From assembly GCA_002336085.1 (NCBI GenBank), contig DDEH01000149.1, positions 1-39,203 on the forward strand: a stretch of 39,203 nt of DNA, written 5' to 3'. A program made the translations under genes and the position numbers. Of this stretch, positions 32,684-39,203 are shown piece by piece; the first letter of the stretch is position 1, and the number at the start of each line of letters is the position of its first letter. The DNA is from Flavobacteriales bacterium UBA1959 (lineage in GTDB: Bacteria > Bacteroidota > Bacteroidia > Flavobacteriales_D > Sanyastnellaceae). The notes beneath the pieces are model-generated. The model was given only the letters and a program-made list of their open reading frames with translations, searched no databases and was not told the DNA's origin.

Positions 32684-33556
32684 TCAAGTGAGCACCAATT
32701 GCGTTTGCCCAATGACCTCGTTTTCTTCGAGAATGCTGATGGTGTAGATGCCAGCGGGAATTTCATCGGAAGCTGGGATGAAGAAAATGCACGCCTCAAT
32801 TCGCTCATTGTTGTAATCCACTTCTCGTGTAGCGCTTACCGGATTTCCCAATGCATTGGCACCTTCCGACTGCTCTCCCAACAGGATCTGTCCAGATTCA
32901 TTTCTCACTTGAAGGTGTAGGGTCTTGGGTCCTGCACTGGCGATTCTGTTTTCCAAAAGGGTGAAGCAAACCCGCAACATGCTCAATCGCGAAGCACGGC
33001 TGGTTGGCCGCTGGCGGCCGTTTGTCAAGATTCGAATGCCCGCGGCAGCCGCTTCAGCAGCTTGGAGGGCTTGTCCTGCGGTGATCATTTCCTCCATGTT
33101 TTCTTGCCGCTCTACTAGGTTCGCATTTCGTTCTTGCACTTCCTCGACGCGCGCGCGCATTTGGCCGTTTTCATCGATAAGAGCTAGGTTCAATTGATTG
33201 AGAGAATCAATGGTTCCTACATAGCCCTTCATGATTCCCCGGAGGGATTCAGCCTCTTTTTTTGCCCGGGAAAGCGACCAATTGCCATTTCTGACTTTCT
33301 GGACCAATCGGTCGATGTCATTTTTTTGATCTGCGATTTGAGCAAGCATGAGCACATTTTCCGTGCTGAGGGTGTCGTAACTAAAATTTAATTTTTCCAA
33401 GTCGAACAAGACCTGGTCGCGTTCCAGCGAAATTGTGGTGTTCTCAGCTTCTACTGCAGAGACAATTTGATTTGTCTGGTACAGTTGCAAACCGAGTCCA
33501 ATACACACCATGGCAAGAATTGCGGAGGTGATGAGAAGAAGACGTTGTGATTCCAT
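32684..33556 (-). CDS. Hypothetical membrane-anchored coiled-coil protein
   Basis: This 290-residue protein has one N-terminal membrane helix (about residues 8-25), then a coiled coil from about residue 35 to 165 with heptad-like spacing of Leu/Ile/Val (VEAENTTISLERDQVLFDLE and later RARVEEVQERNANLVERQEN). The C-terminal domain of about 110 residues starts with SRLSMLRVCFTLLENRIA, then LHLQVRNESGQIL, and ends GIYTISILEENEVIGQTQLV. Proteins of this shape are conserved in Flavobacteriales without a known function; the C-terminal domain reads like a beta-sandwich. The gene lies 24 bases after the PhoD-like gene and is probably co-transcribed with it. Confidence 0.7.
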   Translation of the reverse strand: MESQRLLLITSAILAMVCIGLGLQLYQTNQIVSAVEAENTTISLERDQVLFDLEKLNFSYDTLSTENVLMLAQIADQKNDIDRLVQKVRNGNWSLSRAKKEAESLRGIMKGYVGTIDSLNQLNLALIDENGQMRARVEEVQERNANLVERQENMEEMITAGQALQAAEAAAAGIRILTNGRQRPTSRASRLSMLRVCFTLLENRIASAGPKTLHLQVRNESGQILLGEQSEGANALGNPVSATREVDYNNERIEACIFFIPASDEIPAGIYTISILEENEVIGQTQLVLT

Positions 33557-33580
33557 GGGGTCCGGTTTAATGCAAAGGGA

Positions 33581-34723
33581 CTAACGATAAACGGAATGTT
33601 CGATTCGCAATTGTCCTGCTGCATCCCAAATTTCGGCAGATATTTCGGCTTTGCCAGGGCGTCCGAGTTGCAGAATACCAACATTGTTGTCCATGATAGG
33701 TCCTGCTAAGCGGTTCCCGTTGCTTGTTGCGAAGTCCCAAGTGGATGTGATGCCGCTGGATGTGACGTCGAAAATATCTCCGAGGGCAGAACCTGTTGAG
33801 GGGGTGATTTTCGAAATTTCTGCATAATGAACATCTCCAGAAATGAAAATGGCTGGAACGGGCTTGCTCTTTTTCGAAACTCGATTCGTGGCAGCTTCAT
33901 CCAGCAACCGGATCATACGCTTCTGTTCGTGTGGAAAATTCGCCCAAGATTCATAGCCGTTCCATTCGATTCCAAACTGAGTGGACGATGCAATGATGCG
34001 GTAATCGGCTTCAACGGCCAGCTGTTTTTTTAACCAACGCCATTGGATTGGACCGAGCAGGGTCGAGTCGGGATTGTGATGCGGTTCGTAATCGGCCATG
34101 TATGAGAAGCCGTTGCTGCCTTCTAGGATAAGGCTTTGCGATTGAACGAGGTTATCCCGAAACGTCCGGGTATCCAGCAATATTACGTGAACATCCTGTC
34201 TCCCGCCATCGAATAAATAGCTGATATAGACGCCCTCACGTTTTCTTCTTGGCGAATCACGGGGCTCGTTCCAGAAGTCCAAAAAGACAGCTTTTGATTC
34301 TGTTTTTAGGGGATAGTGTCTACCGGCGTCATTCCAGCCGTAATCGTGATCGTCCCACGTTGCAAGCAATCGGGTTGCTGAATCCAGTCGTTGGAAGTAG
34401 GGATTGCTTTTTAGTGATTCGTATTGCGATTTTAATACCGCAATATCCTTTGTATCTCCATATACATTATCTCCTAACCAGATGAACACATCGGGTTTTT
34501 TGTTAATGGCCACGTCTAGCACTGGCATGGCGGATTCGGCTTGAGCGCAGCTGCCAAAAGCCAAGGAACGAATCTCTTTTCGCACGATTACATCTGCAAC
34601 GGCTTTTGTCTCAGCCTTGCGAAGGATGATTGTTTTGGGCTCTGGCTTGCAGCCAAATAAATTTGCTGCGACCAGGGCAAAACCCAAGAGGGTAACGCAT
34701 TCAAGCGGTGACCATTTTGTCAT
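33581..34723 (-). CDS. PhoD-like metallophosphatase lipoprotein
   Basis: The 380-residue product begins with a lipoprotein signal ending FGC (Cys about residue 25). The mature domain is of the alkaline phosphatase D/PhoD-like metallophosphatase type: SLAFGSCAQAESAMP, VFIWLGDNVYGDTKDI, LATWDDHDYGWNDAGRHYPL and the later PAIFISGDVHYAEISKI. These provide the Asp/Asn/His metal ligands typical of the family, and all are present. It probably hydrolyses phosphodiesters or phosphomonoesters at the periplasmic or outer-membrane face, giving phosphate scavenging; the substrate is not shown. The start overlaps the TonB-domain gene stop (ATGA), so translation is coupled. Confidence 0.9.
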   Translation of the reverse strand: MTKWSPLECVTLLGFALVAANLFGCKPEPKTIILRKAETKAVADVIVRKEIRSLAFGSCAQAESAMPVLDVAINKKPDVFIWLGDNVYGDTKDIAVLKSQYESLKSNPYFQRLDSATRLLATWDDHDYGWNDAGRHYPLKTESKAVFLDFWNEPRDSPRRKREGVYISYLFDGGRQDVHVILLDTRTFRDNLVQSQSLILEGSNGFSYMADYEPHHNPDSTLLGPIQWRWLKKQLAVEADYRIIASSTQFGIEWNGYESWANFPHEQKRMIRLLDEAATNRVSKKSKPVPAIFISGDVHYAEISKITPSTGSALGDIFDVTSSGITSTWDFATSNGNRLAGPIMDNNVGILQLGRPGKAEISAEIWDAAGQLRIEHSVYR

Positions 34724-35181
34724 TCAGTTAGTGCAAATCGAATGGGCAGCACATACTGTACGTTCACTGTTTTGCCTTTGTTGTTTCCGGGAACAAATAA
34801 GGGGAGTGATTCTATGACTGTAGCCGCGGCCTTTTGCAGCATATCCGGACCGCGCATGATTTCCACGGAGCCCACGGAACCTTTTTTGGTGACGACAAAT
34901 TGAACGAACACGGTGCCTTCTATTTTCTTTTGCTCTGCTGCTTCAGGATATATGAGGTGTTGCGAGACGTGTTCCAAGATGCTTTGATTCGTGCATGTTT
35001 CACGTTCCGTGCGATCTTCGAGGGATGCACACGTTTTTAAAACGGGCATCACTTCTGCCACTTTTACCGCATCTCCTTTTGGATAATCAATGCCATTTTG
35101 AGCCATTGCGTTGGGCAATTGGATGCAGAGGGCGGCGATAAAAAAGAGGGCTGAAAGGTGCAGTTGTCGTCGTTGTTCCAT
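34720..35181 (-). CDS. TonB C-terminal-domain protein with a signal peptide
   Basis: The 153-residue product has a cleavable-looking signal peptide (SALFFIAALCIQLPNAMAQ) and a C-terminal TonB domain: LIYPEAAEQKKIEGTVFVQF, then VVTKKGSVGSVEIMRG and ESLPLFVPGNNKGKTVNVQY, ending in PIRFAL. Classical TonB proteins have an uncleaved membrane anchor and a Pro-rich spacer; both are missing, so it is probably a soluble periplasmic TonB-domain protein rather than a standard energy transducer. It is the first gene of a small operon with the PhoD-like lipoprotein and the coiled-coil protein. A strong promoter match lies directly upstream, ending four bases before the ATG. Confidence 0.85.
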   Translation of the reverse strand: MEQRRQLHLSALFFIAALCIQLPNAMAQNGIDYPKGDAVKVAEVMPVLKTCASLEDRTERETCTNQSILEHVSQHLIYPEAAEQKKIEGTVFVQFVVTKKGSVGSVEIMRGPDMLQKAAATVIESLPLFVPGNNKGKTVNVQYVLPIRFALTE

Positions 35182-35185
35182 AACG

Positions 35186-35215
35186 GAAATATACTAAACA
35201 TTACTGAATTCCCAA
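35186..35215 (-). promoter_or_regulatory. Promoter of the TonB-domain/PhoD operon, predicted leaderless
   Basis: On the minus strand, TTG (35215-35213), a 19-base spacer and TATATTTC (35193-35186) match the Bacteroidetes consensus except for the last G. The box ends four bases before the ATG at 35181. The -33 element lies in the 3' end of the upstream T9SS gene. Confidence 0.5.
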
Positions 35216-36772
35216 GGGCCAAGAGGGACCGCCGGGGCCGGTAGAAATAATATAGGATCCTGATTTCAGGTGAACTGGAAGCGTCACGTTGCAGCGTTGC
35301 GTCATTTTTCCATTTGCCAATATGCGGCCAGAATGATCATAGAGCGTCCAAGCCTTTTGCGATTCTGACGAATCGCTACAAGGCAAAGTGAGTTGTTCTC
35401 CGAGATGCATGGGGTTGGGGTATGGGAAATCATTCCGCATGATCTCATGGCTTACCTCTGTATCGCTTCCGTTTGATGCTATATTCCATCGTGCAGCCAG
35501 GAGTGGCCTTTCCAAATCATCAGCATTCCATTGCCCAACGGTGATCAATTGCCCCCAATCGGGATGGAAGACTCCATGTACATGCCCCCATCCACCTTCC
35601 CATGGCATACTCGGTGAGAGTGCTTCTGCCGTTGGAGTATTGCCAAAAGGCGAGATGAGGTAGATGCCATTGATGCCCGCTTGTGGATCACTTCCGATGC
35701 CCATCGCAACAGAGTTGGGGAGCAATAAAAAACCACTTTCAGACCAGGCCTCTCCAAATTCGAGGGTCTGCATTCCGATGGCAGTGCCACTCAAATCAAA
35801 GGTCACTTGATTCCAACCGGCGTTCAATTCTTCGGTGGTTTCGTGCTCGAGCAGCGCAATAAGATATTCCCCATCAAGGTGGATGCTTTTGACGCTATGA
35901 TTATGCCCAGGACTGAGGTTCATGTGAACCCAACCGTCAGTGCCGAATGTCTCATCAAGCTCACCGTTGGAGAGGTGTTTCGCCAACAATAATTCGTAGT
36001 GATAGGCATTGGAATAGGCTCCACCGGTGTACCAACAGCCGTCAGGACCTTGCGCTGCGCAACTGTAATATCCGCCGATTTCATGGCGATTCAACTCCGC
36101 CGAAAGACCAAGTGTATCCAAGACAATTCCGTCATTCAAGTCGACGATGACAGCTCCGGTTTCCCCAAAACCAGGTACAGCAAGTCCTTCCGCATTGGTC
36201 ATTACCAAGGCAGGCATTTCCTTGTGAAAGCAGCACGGATCGAGGACGTATCCGAGAGCAAGTCCATATCCCGCATCGTTCGTGCTCGCGTCTGCCCAAC
36301 CCAAAACAGATTGGAAGGGCGAGCCGAAAGAGAACCAGTTTACCTCAGGCGATTCAGTTCCGTTTCCGCTCCATTTTAACTGCATCCATTCGGATGAAAT
36401 TCCGCCATTTTTGCCCGATTCAAGCCCAATGCCATTGGCCCATGCTCTGAGGTTTCCTCCCGTATCGGCGTAAATGCTTTGAAGCTGAATCTTAAGAGAA
36501 TCAATGATGGGCATGGACAGCAGGTCGGCTTGACCATTCTCTTGCACACGCCAGACCATGGGCTGTGAATCTCCATCGGCATCAAAGGCTGTGCTGGCAA
36601 TTGCCAGATCCTCTTGCCACGGTACCGCTCCCAGAGGTTGCTGCCAATGTCCTTCTCCGACCAGGCACCAACCTTGGTCCGCCCAGGAGACATCCTGGCT
36701 CCAATTGATCTGAGCTTGCGCGTCGTCAAAACAGGTGATAAGACCAACCGCCAGCAGGATCTCCGCCTTCAT
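35201..36772 (-). CDS. Secreted protein with a T9SS-type C-terminal sorting domain
   Basis: The product is 523 residues from the ATG at 36772, which gives a signal peptide (MKAEILLAVGLITCFDDAQA). The body is Trp/Gly-rich with segments that resemble beta-propeller repeats (GQADLLSM, YGLALGYVLDPCC, LLAKHLSNGELDETFGTDGW), the last being of the 'delta-60 repeat' kind. The C-terminus, PYPNPMHLGEQLTLPC and WTLYDHSGRILANGKM followed by HLKSGSYIIS, is a type A sorting domain, so it should be exported by T9SS. The longer frame to 37006 overlaps the upstream gene and adds a basic region with no signal peptide. The start overlaps the upstream stop (ATGA). Function is unknown. Confidence 0.8.
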   Translation of the reverse strand: MKAEILLAVGLITCFDDAQAQINWSQDVSWADQGWCLVGEGHWQQPLGAVPWQEDLAIASTAFDADGDSQPMVWRVQENGQADLLSMPIIDSLKIQLQSIYADTGGNLRAWANGIGLESGKNGGISSEWMQLKWSGNGTESPEVNWFSFGSPFQSVLGWADASTNDAGYGLALGYVLDPCCFHKEMPALVMTNAEGLAVPGFGETGAVIVDLNDGIVLDTLGLSAELNRHEIGGYYSCAAQGPDGCWYTGGAYSNAYHYELLLAKHLSNGELDETFGTDGWVHMNLSPGHNHSVKSIHLDGEYLIALLEHETTEELNAGWNQVTFDLSGTAIGMQTLEFGEAWSESGFLLLPNSVAMGIGSDPQAGINGIYLISPFGNTPTAEALSPSMPWEGGWGHVHGVFHPDWGQLITVGQWNADDLERPLLAARWNIASNGSDTEVSHEIMRNDFPYPNPMHLGEQLTLPCSDSSESQKAWTLYDHSGRILANGKMTQRCNVTLPVHLKSGSYIISTGPGGPSWPLGIQ

Positions 36773-38127
36773 CAACGCACGATATGAAGCCCCTGTCCGG
36801 TGCCATTTTCTGCGGCGATGATATAGCTTCCGCTGCTGAGGTGCTGGACGTTCCAAAGCTCGCCCGGTGCCAGGAGCCTCTCTTCCAAAACTCGTCCGGA
36901 CGCATCGTAAATCTGGAACCGTGTGGAGACGGAAAGTCCTTGAGCGGAAATATGTGATTTTGCGGGGTTGGGATAGATTGTCCAGGGGTTTTGTAATTGT
37001 TCCCAAAGTGAGGCGGTGTTGCTATAATCTTCAACGTCTTCATCAATGGTAACACTGGTGCCTCCTGGTCCACCGGGGCCGCCCATGCCAAAGTTATCCG
37101 TTGCGACCACTCCTCGGTAGGAGGAGAAAAAATACGGATACTGTGGATTCCAGTTTTCATCAACCGTTGCAAAATACGCGTAGGTCCCTTGAGGGTATTC
37201 CGGCGTTACACATTCCCGGCCATTGAAGACATCGAGGTGGCCCTGGAATGGGATGTATTCAAAATCTTCGATGTAAGCGCCTAACACAGCTTCCACGGGT
37301 TGCGCGCCTGGGGGGATGGCTGGAGTGACCAACTCACCAACATCAGGCCCGTATTGATTCGGGGCTAAGACCGTTCCGTCGGGCAAGGTGTGACGCACGG
37401 CAATGTCACGAAGAGAATAACTCGTTTGCATGCGAACGATTTCGCCAGATCCATTGTCGTTTGCAAAACCAAAAGGCCCGTAAATTGGATAGCCATCAAA
37501 CGCATAACCAATGATTGGGCTGTGGGCGTCGGGGCTGATTTCCAAAAGGCCGTCGCTCGGGTATCCATTGCACACAGGATTGATTACATCGAGTGAATTG
37601 CTGAATGGAGAGGGCACGAGGTGATGATGATACCTTCCCATGGCAGGGTGTCCTTTTGCACAGTCAAATCCGGCCAATTCAAAGAAGCCACCGTTTTGAT
37701 GCCAGTTGTTCTGGTTGTTGTACGAAAACGCATCCAACGCGTTGAAGGTGGGAACACCGTTGATCAATACAGCGGTATGGCCTAAACCTGTGGAAGTTCC
37801 GCCCGATGGTCCTACTTCAGGATTTCGGGGAATACGAAAAAGATAATCCGCATTTTGCGCTTGCGACGGATTGCCATCTCCGAAAGGAGAAGTGGCATAG
37901 CGAGGCACCCCTGTTGCATGTAAGTATACATTTTCATCGGAGTACTGCACCAGTTGTACATCGCATTCGATTCCATTGTCAATGAGATTGCCATTGTTCA
38001 TGTAGTACGATCCGGTGGCCCCATCTGTGTTGATCAACCAGGATTCCAGTTCGGGTTGTGCATTCGACTGCAGGCTGTTGAGTCCGAGAGCGAGCAGCAG
38101 AAAAATTGTGGGAATTAATTGTACCAT
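36772..38127 (-). CDS. YHYH-domain secreted protein with T9SS sorting domain
   Basis: This 451-residue secreted protein has a signal peptide (about residues 1-23, cleaving after NAQ) and a YHYH domain (PF14240): GLGHTAVLINGVPTFNALDA, CAKGHPAMGRYHHHLVPSPF, then SPIIGYAFDGYPIYGPFGFA. The YHYH signature reads YHHH here. A short Gly/Pro linker (GMGGPGGPGGT) leads to a C-terminal sorting domain with WTIYPNPAKSHISAQGL and LSSGSYIIAAENG. Function of the YHYH family is not known. It is translationally coupled (ATGA) to the next T9SS protein. It is divergent from the esterase-like gene across a 187-base intergenic region. Confidence 0.88.
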   Translation of the reverse strand: MVQLIPTIFLLLALGLNSLQSNAQPELESWLINTDGATGSYYMNNGNLIDNGIECDVQLVQYSDENVYLHATGVPRYATSPFGDGNPSQAQNADYLFRIPRNPEVGPSGGTSTGLGHTAVLINGVPTFNALDAFSYNNQNNWHQNGGFFELAGFDCAKGHPAMGRYHHHLVPSPFSNSLDVINPVCNGYPSDGLLEISPDAHSPIIGYAFDGYPIYGPFGFANDNGSGEIVRMQTSYSLRDIAVRHTLPDGTVLAPNQYGPDVGELVTPAIPPGAQPVEAVLGAYIEDFEYIPFQGHLDVFNGRECVTPEYPQGTYAYFATVDENWNPQYPYFFSSYRGVVATDNFGMGGPGGPGGTSVTIDEDVEDYSNTASLWEQLQNPWTIYPNPAKSHISAQGLSVSTRFQIYDASGRVLEERLLAPGELWNVQHLSSGSYIIAAENGTGQGLHIVR

Positions 38128-38314
38128 AAAATAGGTTTTACGTTTGGATCGTAGACGAACGAAAAGGTCTGAATTTTAATTTGAATGTCAAATTCAATTA
38201 ATTAGGAAGATGTTTTGGCCATTGTTAATAACCATGGTGGAAACGGGGGTTAGCAAAGGGTTATCGGATGCAGGTTCACGGCCTAATTTGCCTTTAAATC
38301 AATCTCAGTAAAAC
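38128..38314. other. Divergent intergenic region between the YHYH gene and the esterase-like gene
   Basis: This is the longest gene-free stretch in the window (187 bp). It holds a seven-base inverted repeat with a three-base loop, AATTTGA (38178-38184) and TCAAATT (38188-38194). On the plus strand TAATTTGC (38285-38292) could be a weak -7 box about 20 bases before the ATG at 38315. I see no small gene or convincing terminator. Confidence 0.4.
38178..38194. repeat. Short inverted repeat, possible operator
   Basis: AATTTGA and TCAAATT flank ATG as spacer. It is A/T-rich and lies in the middle of the divergent region. No regulator gene is adjacent, so its role is unassigned. Confidence 0.35.
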
Positions 38315-39203
38315 ATGAAAAGAATATTTACCCTGTTGATGGTGTTTGCGGCGTGCTCCTTGCACGCTCAAGAGCGCTATTACGATGAAATCTTTGATAA
38401 CGTAACCGTTACAGAAGATGTTGAATATGCTATGAATATCTCAGTTATCCCAGCATTGCAAGGAGCTCCTCCTATGGCCATGCCGCAACTGATGGATGTT
38501 TACGAGCCTGAAGGAGATGAGGAAACCGCTCGTCCATTGGTTTTGGTGTTTCATACAGGAAATTTCTTACCACAATATGCCAATGGATCGGCACTCGGCA
38601 CTCGCAAGGATAGCGCGGTGGTGGAGTTGTGTGAACGATTTGCTCGCATGGGTTATGTGACTGCTTCGGTTGACTACCGATTGGGGTGGAATCCTTTGGC
38701 GGGAACACAAGAAGAGCGAACATTCCAGTTGATCAATGCTGCGTACAGAGGTGTTCAAGACGCTCGAACGGCTGTGCGATATTTTCGTATGAATGCCGCC
38801 GAAATGGACAATACGTATGGAATTGACCCGGAAAAAGTGGCCATGTTTGGCGACGGTACTGGGGGCTACATTACCCTGGCATCTGCAGCGATTGCAGACT
38901 ACAACGACATTATTTTGGACAACGAAGGAAGCCCGATTGAAGTCTTTTGGTACGATCCAGGAGACGGTTCGTCCATCCCGATGGTCATTGAATCGGTCAA
39001 TGGCGATCCGGAAGCGAAACAAGATGGCTATACCCCTGACAGCTTGCAGCTTTGCATTGGTCACTATCCCGAGTACAGCTCGGAGTTCAACTTCCAGATG
39101 AATATGGGAGGTGCATTGGGATCAGACAAGTGGCTGGATGCTGGTGACCCGGCGATGGTGAGCTTTCACTGCCCACATGATCCATTCGCTCCTTACGCAA
39201 CAG
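38315..39203 (+). CDS. Secreted alpha/beta-hydrolase (esterase-like), 3' truncated
   Basis: The frame is open to the window end, giving 296 residues so far. It begins MKRIFTLLMVFAACSLHAQE, a signal peptide. The alpha/beta-hydrolase core is seen in ARPLVLVFHTGNFLP (oxyanion-hole region, normally HGG, here His80-Thr-Gly), MGYVTASVDYRLGWNP, RGVQDARTAVRYFR and GIDPEKVAMFGDGTGGYITL. That last motif is the nucleophile elbow, normally GxSxG, but the nucleophile position is Gly181 (GDGTGG). The Ser is therefore missing. The rest of the catalytic triad lies beyond the window or cannot be judged. Its partner genes nearby are T9SS-type, and a C-terminal sorting domain is likely off the end. Confidence 0.8.
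   Translation, partial: MKRIFTLLMVFAACSLHAQERYYDEIFDNVTVTEDVEYAMNISVIPALQGAPPMAMPQLMDVYEPEGDEETARPLVLVFHTGNFLPQYANGSALGTRKDSAVVELCERFARMGYVTASVDYRLGWNPLAGTQEERTFQLINAAYRGVQDARTAVRYFRMNAAEMDNTYGIDPEKVAMFGDGTGGYITLASAAIADYNDIILDNEGSPIEVFWYDPGDGSSIPMVIESVNGDPEAKQDGYTPDSLQLCIGHYPEYSSEFNFQMNMGGALGSDKWLDAGDPAMVSFHCPHDPFAPYAT

Noticed and set aside
35201..37006. A 601-residue reading of the T9SS protein starting at 37006
   Set aside because: The extra 78 residues overlap the upstream YHYH gene, are very basic and place the signal peptide internally. The ATG at 36772 with the ATGA overlap is far more likely.
1..39203. tRNA, rRNA, CRISPR array, insertion sequences, prophage or integrase
   Set aside because: I looked for their characteristic sequences and found none; every long stretch is accounted for by core or envelope genes.

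Overview
The window looks like a chromosomal piece of a marine-type member of Bacteroidetes/Flavobacteriales. The evidence is lineage-specific families (DUF4270, DUF4296, DUF4837, and probably DUF6150), three proteins with or resembling C-terminal type IX secretion (T9SS) sorting domains, the atpH-atpA-atpG order without atpD, almost no Shine-Dalgarno sequences, and promoters of the Bacteroidetes TTG / TAnnTTTG type. Base composition looks close to half G+C and even throughout. I see no tRNA, rRNA, insertion sequence, phage gene or CRISPR array. Coding density is extreme: no gene-free stretch exceeds about 190 bp, and most convergent gene pairs touch or overlap.

Layout. (1) 1-4283, plus strand: end of atpH, atpA, atpG, then an orphan NtrY-like sensor kinase. 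(2) 4276-5977, minus: a cyclase/formamidase-family hydrolase and an outer-membrane protein, separated by a hairpin terminator. (3) 6062-7513, plus: a group II PLP-dependent decarboxylase. (4) 11951-7533, minus operon: short GT5 'glycogen synthase'-like protein, DUF4270 lipoprotein, glmS, and a small secreted NQ-repeat protein resembling DUF6150. (5) 12042-16522, plus: panC, tatA, LysM lytic transglycosylase, DUF4837 lipoprotein, YCF48-like lipoprotein. (6) 18968-16488, minus: secreted M1 aminopeptidase. (7) 19004-24963, plus: slyD, thiL, asnB, GT4 glycosyltransferase, nitronate monooxygenase-like protein, DCC protein. (8) uvrC (minus) and an NAD-dependent epimerase (plus). (9) 31723-27861, minus: YraN, a pseudouridine synthase with a long basic tail, a DPM1-like GT2, pyrC, DUF4296 lipoprotein. 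(10) 31775-39203: an outer-membrane-like protein, then a largely minus-strand block of envelope and secreted proteins (coiled-coil membrane protein, PhoD-like lipoprotein, soluble TonB-domain protein, two T9SS-type proteins) and a truncated secreted alpha/beta-hydrolase.

Functionally this is core metabolism and energy (ATP synthase, amino sugar, pantothenate, thiamine, pyrimidine) mixed with envelope biogenesis and protein export. The most striking pattern crosses the genes: six starts carry TAnnTTYG exactly four bases before the ATG, and a seventh and eighth are near matches. This predicts leaderless mRNAs that begin at the AUG. Also notable are the probable DUF6150 protein (a family I recall being linked with a 7_1 knot), a secreted esterase-fold protein with glycine at the nucleophile position, a dihydroorotase with Gln in its HxH motif, and a decarboxylase that might supply beta-alanine to a panC that has no adjacent panD.
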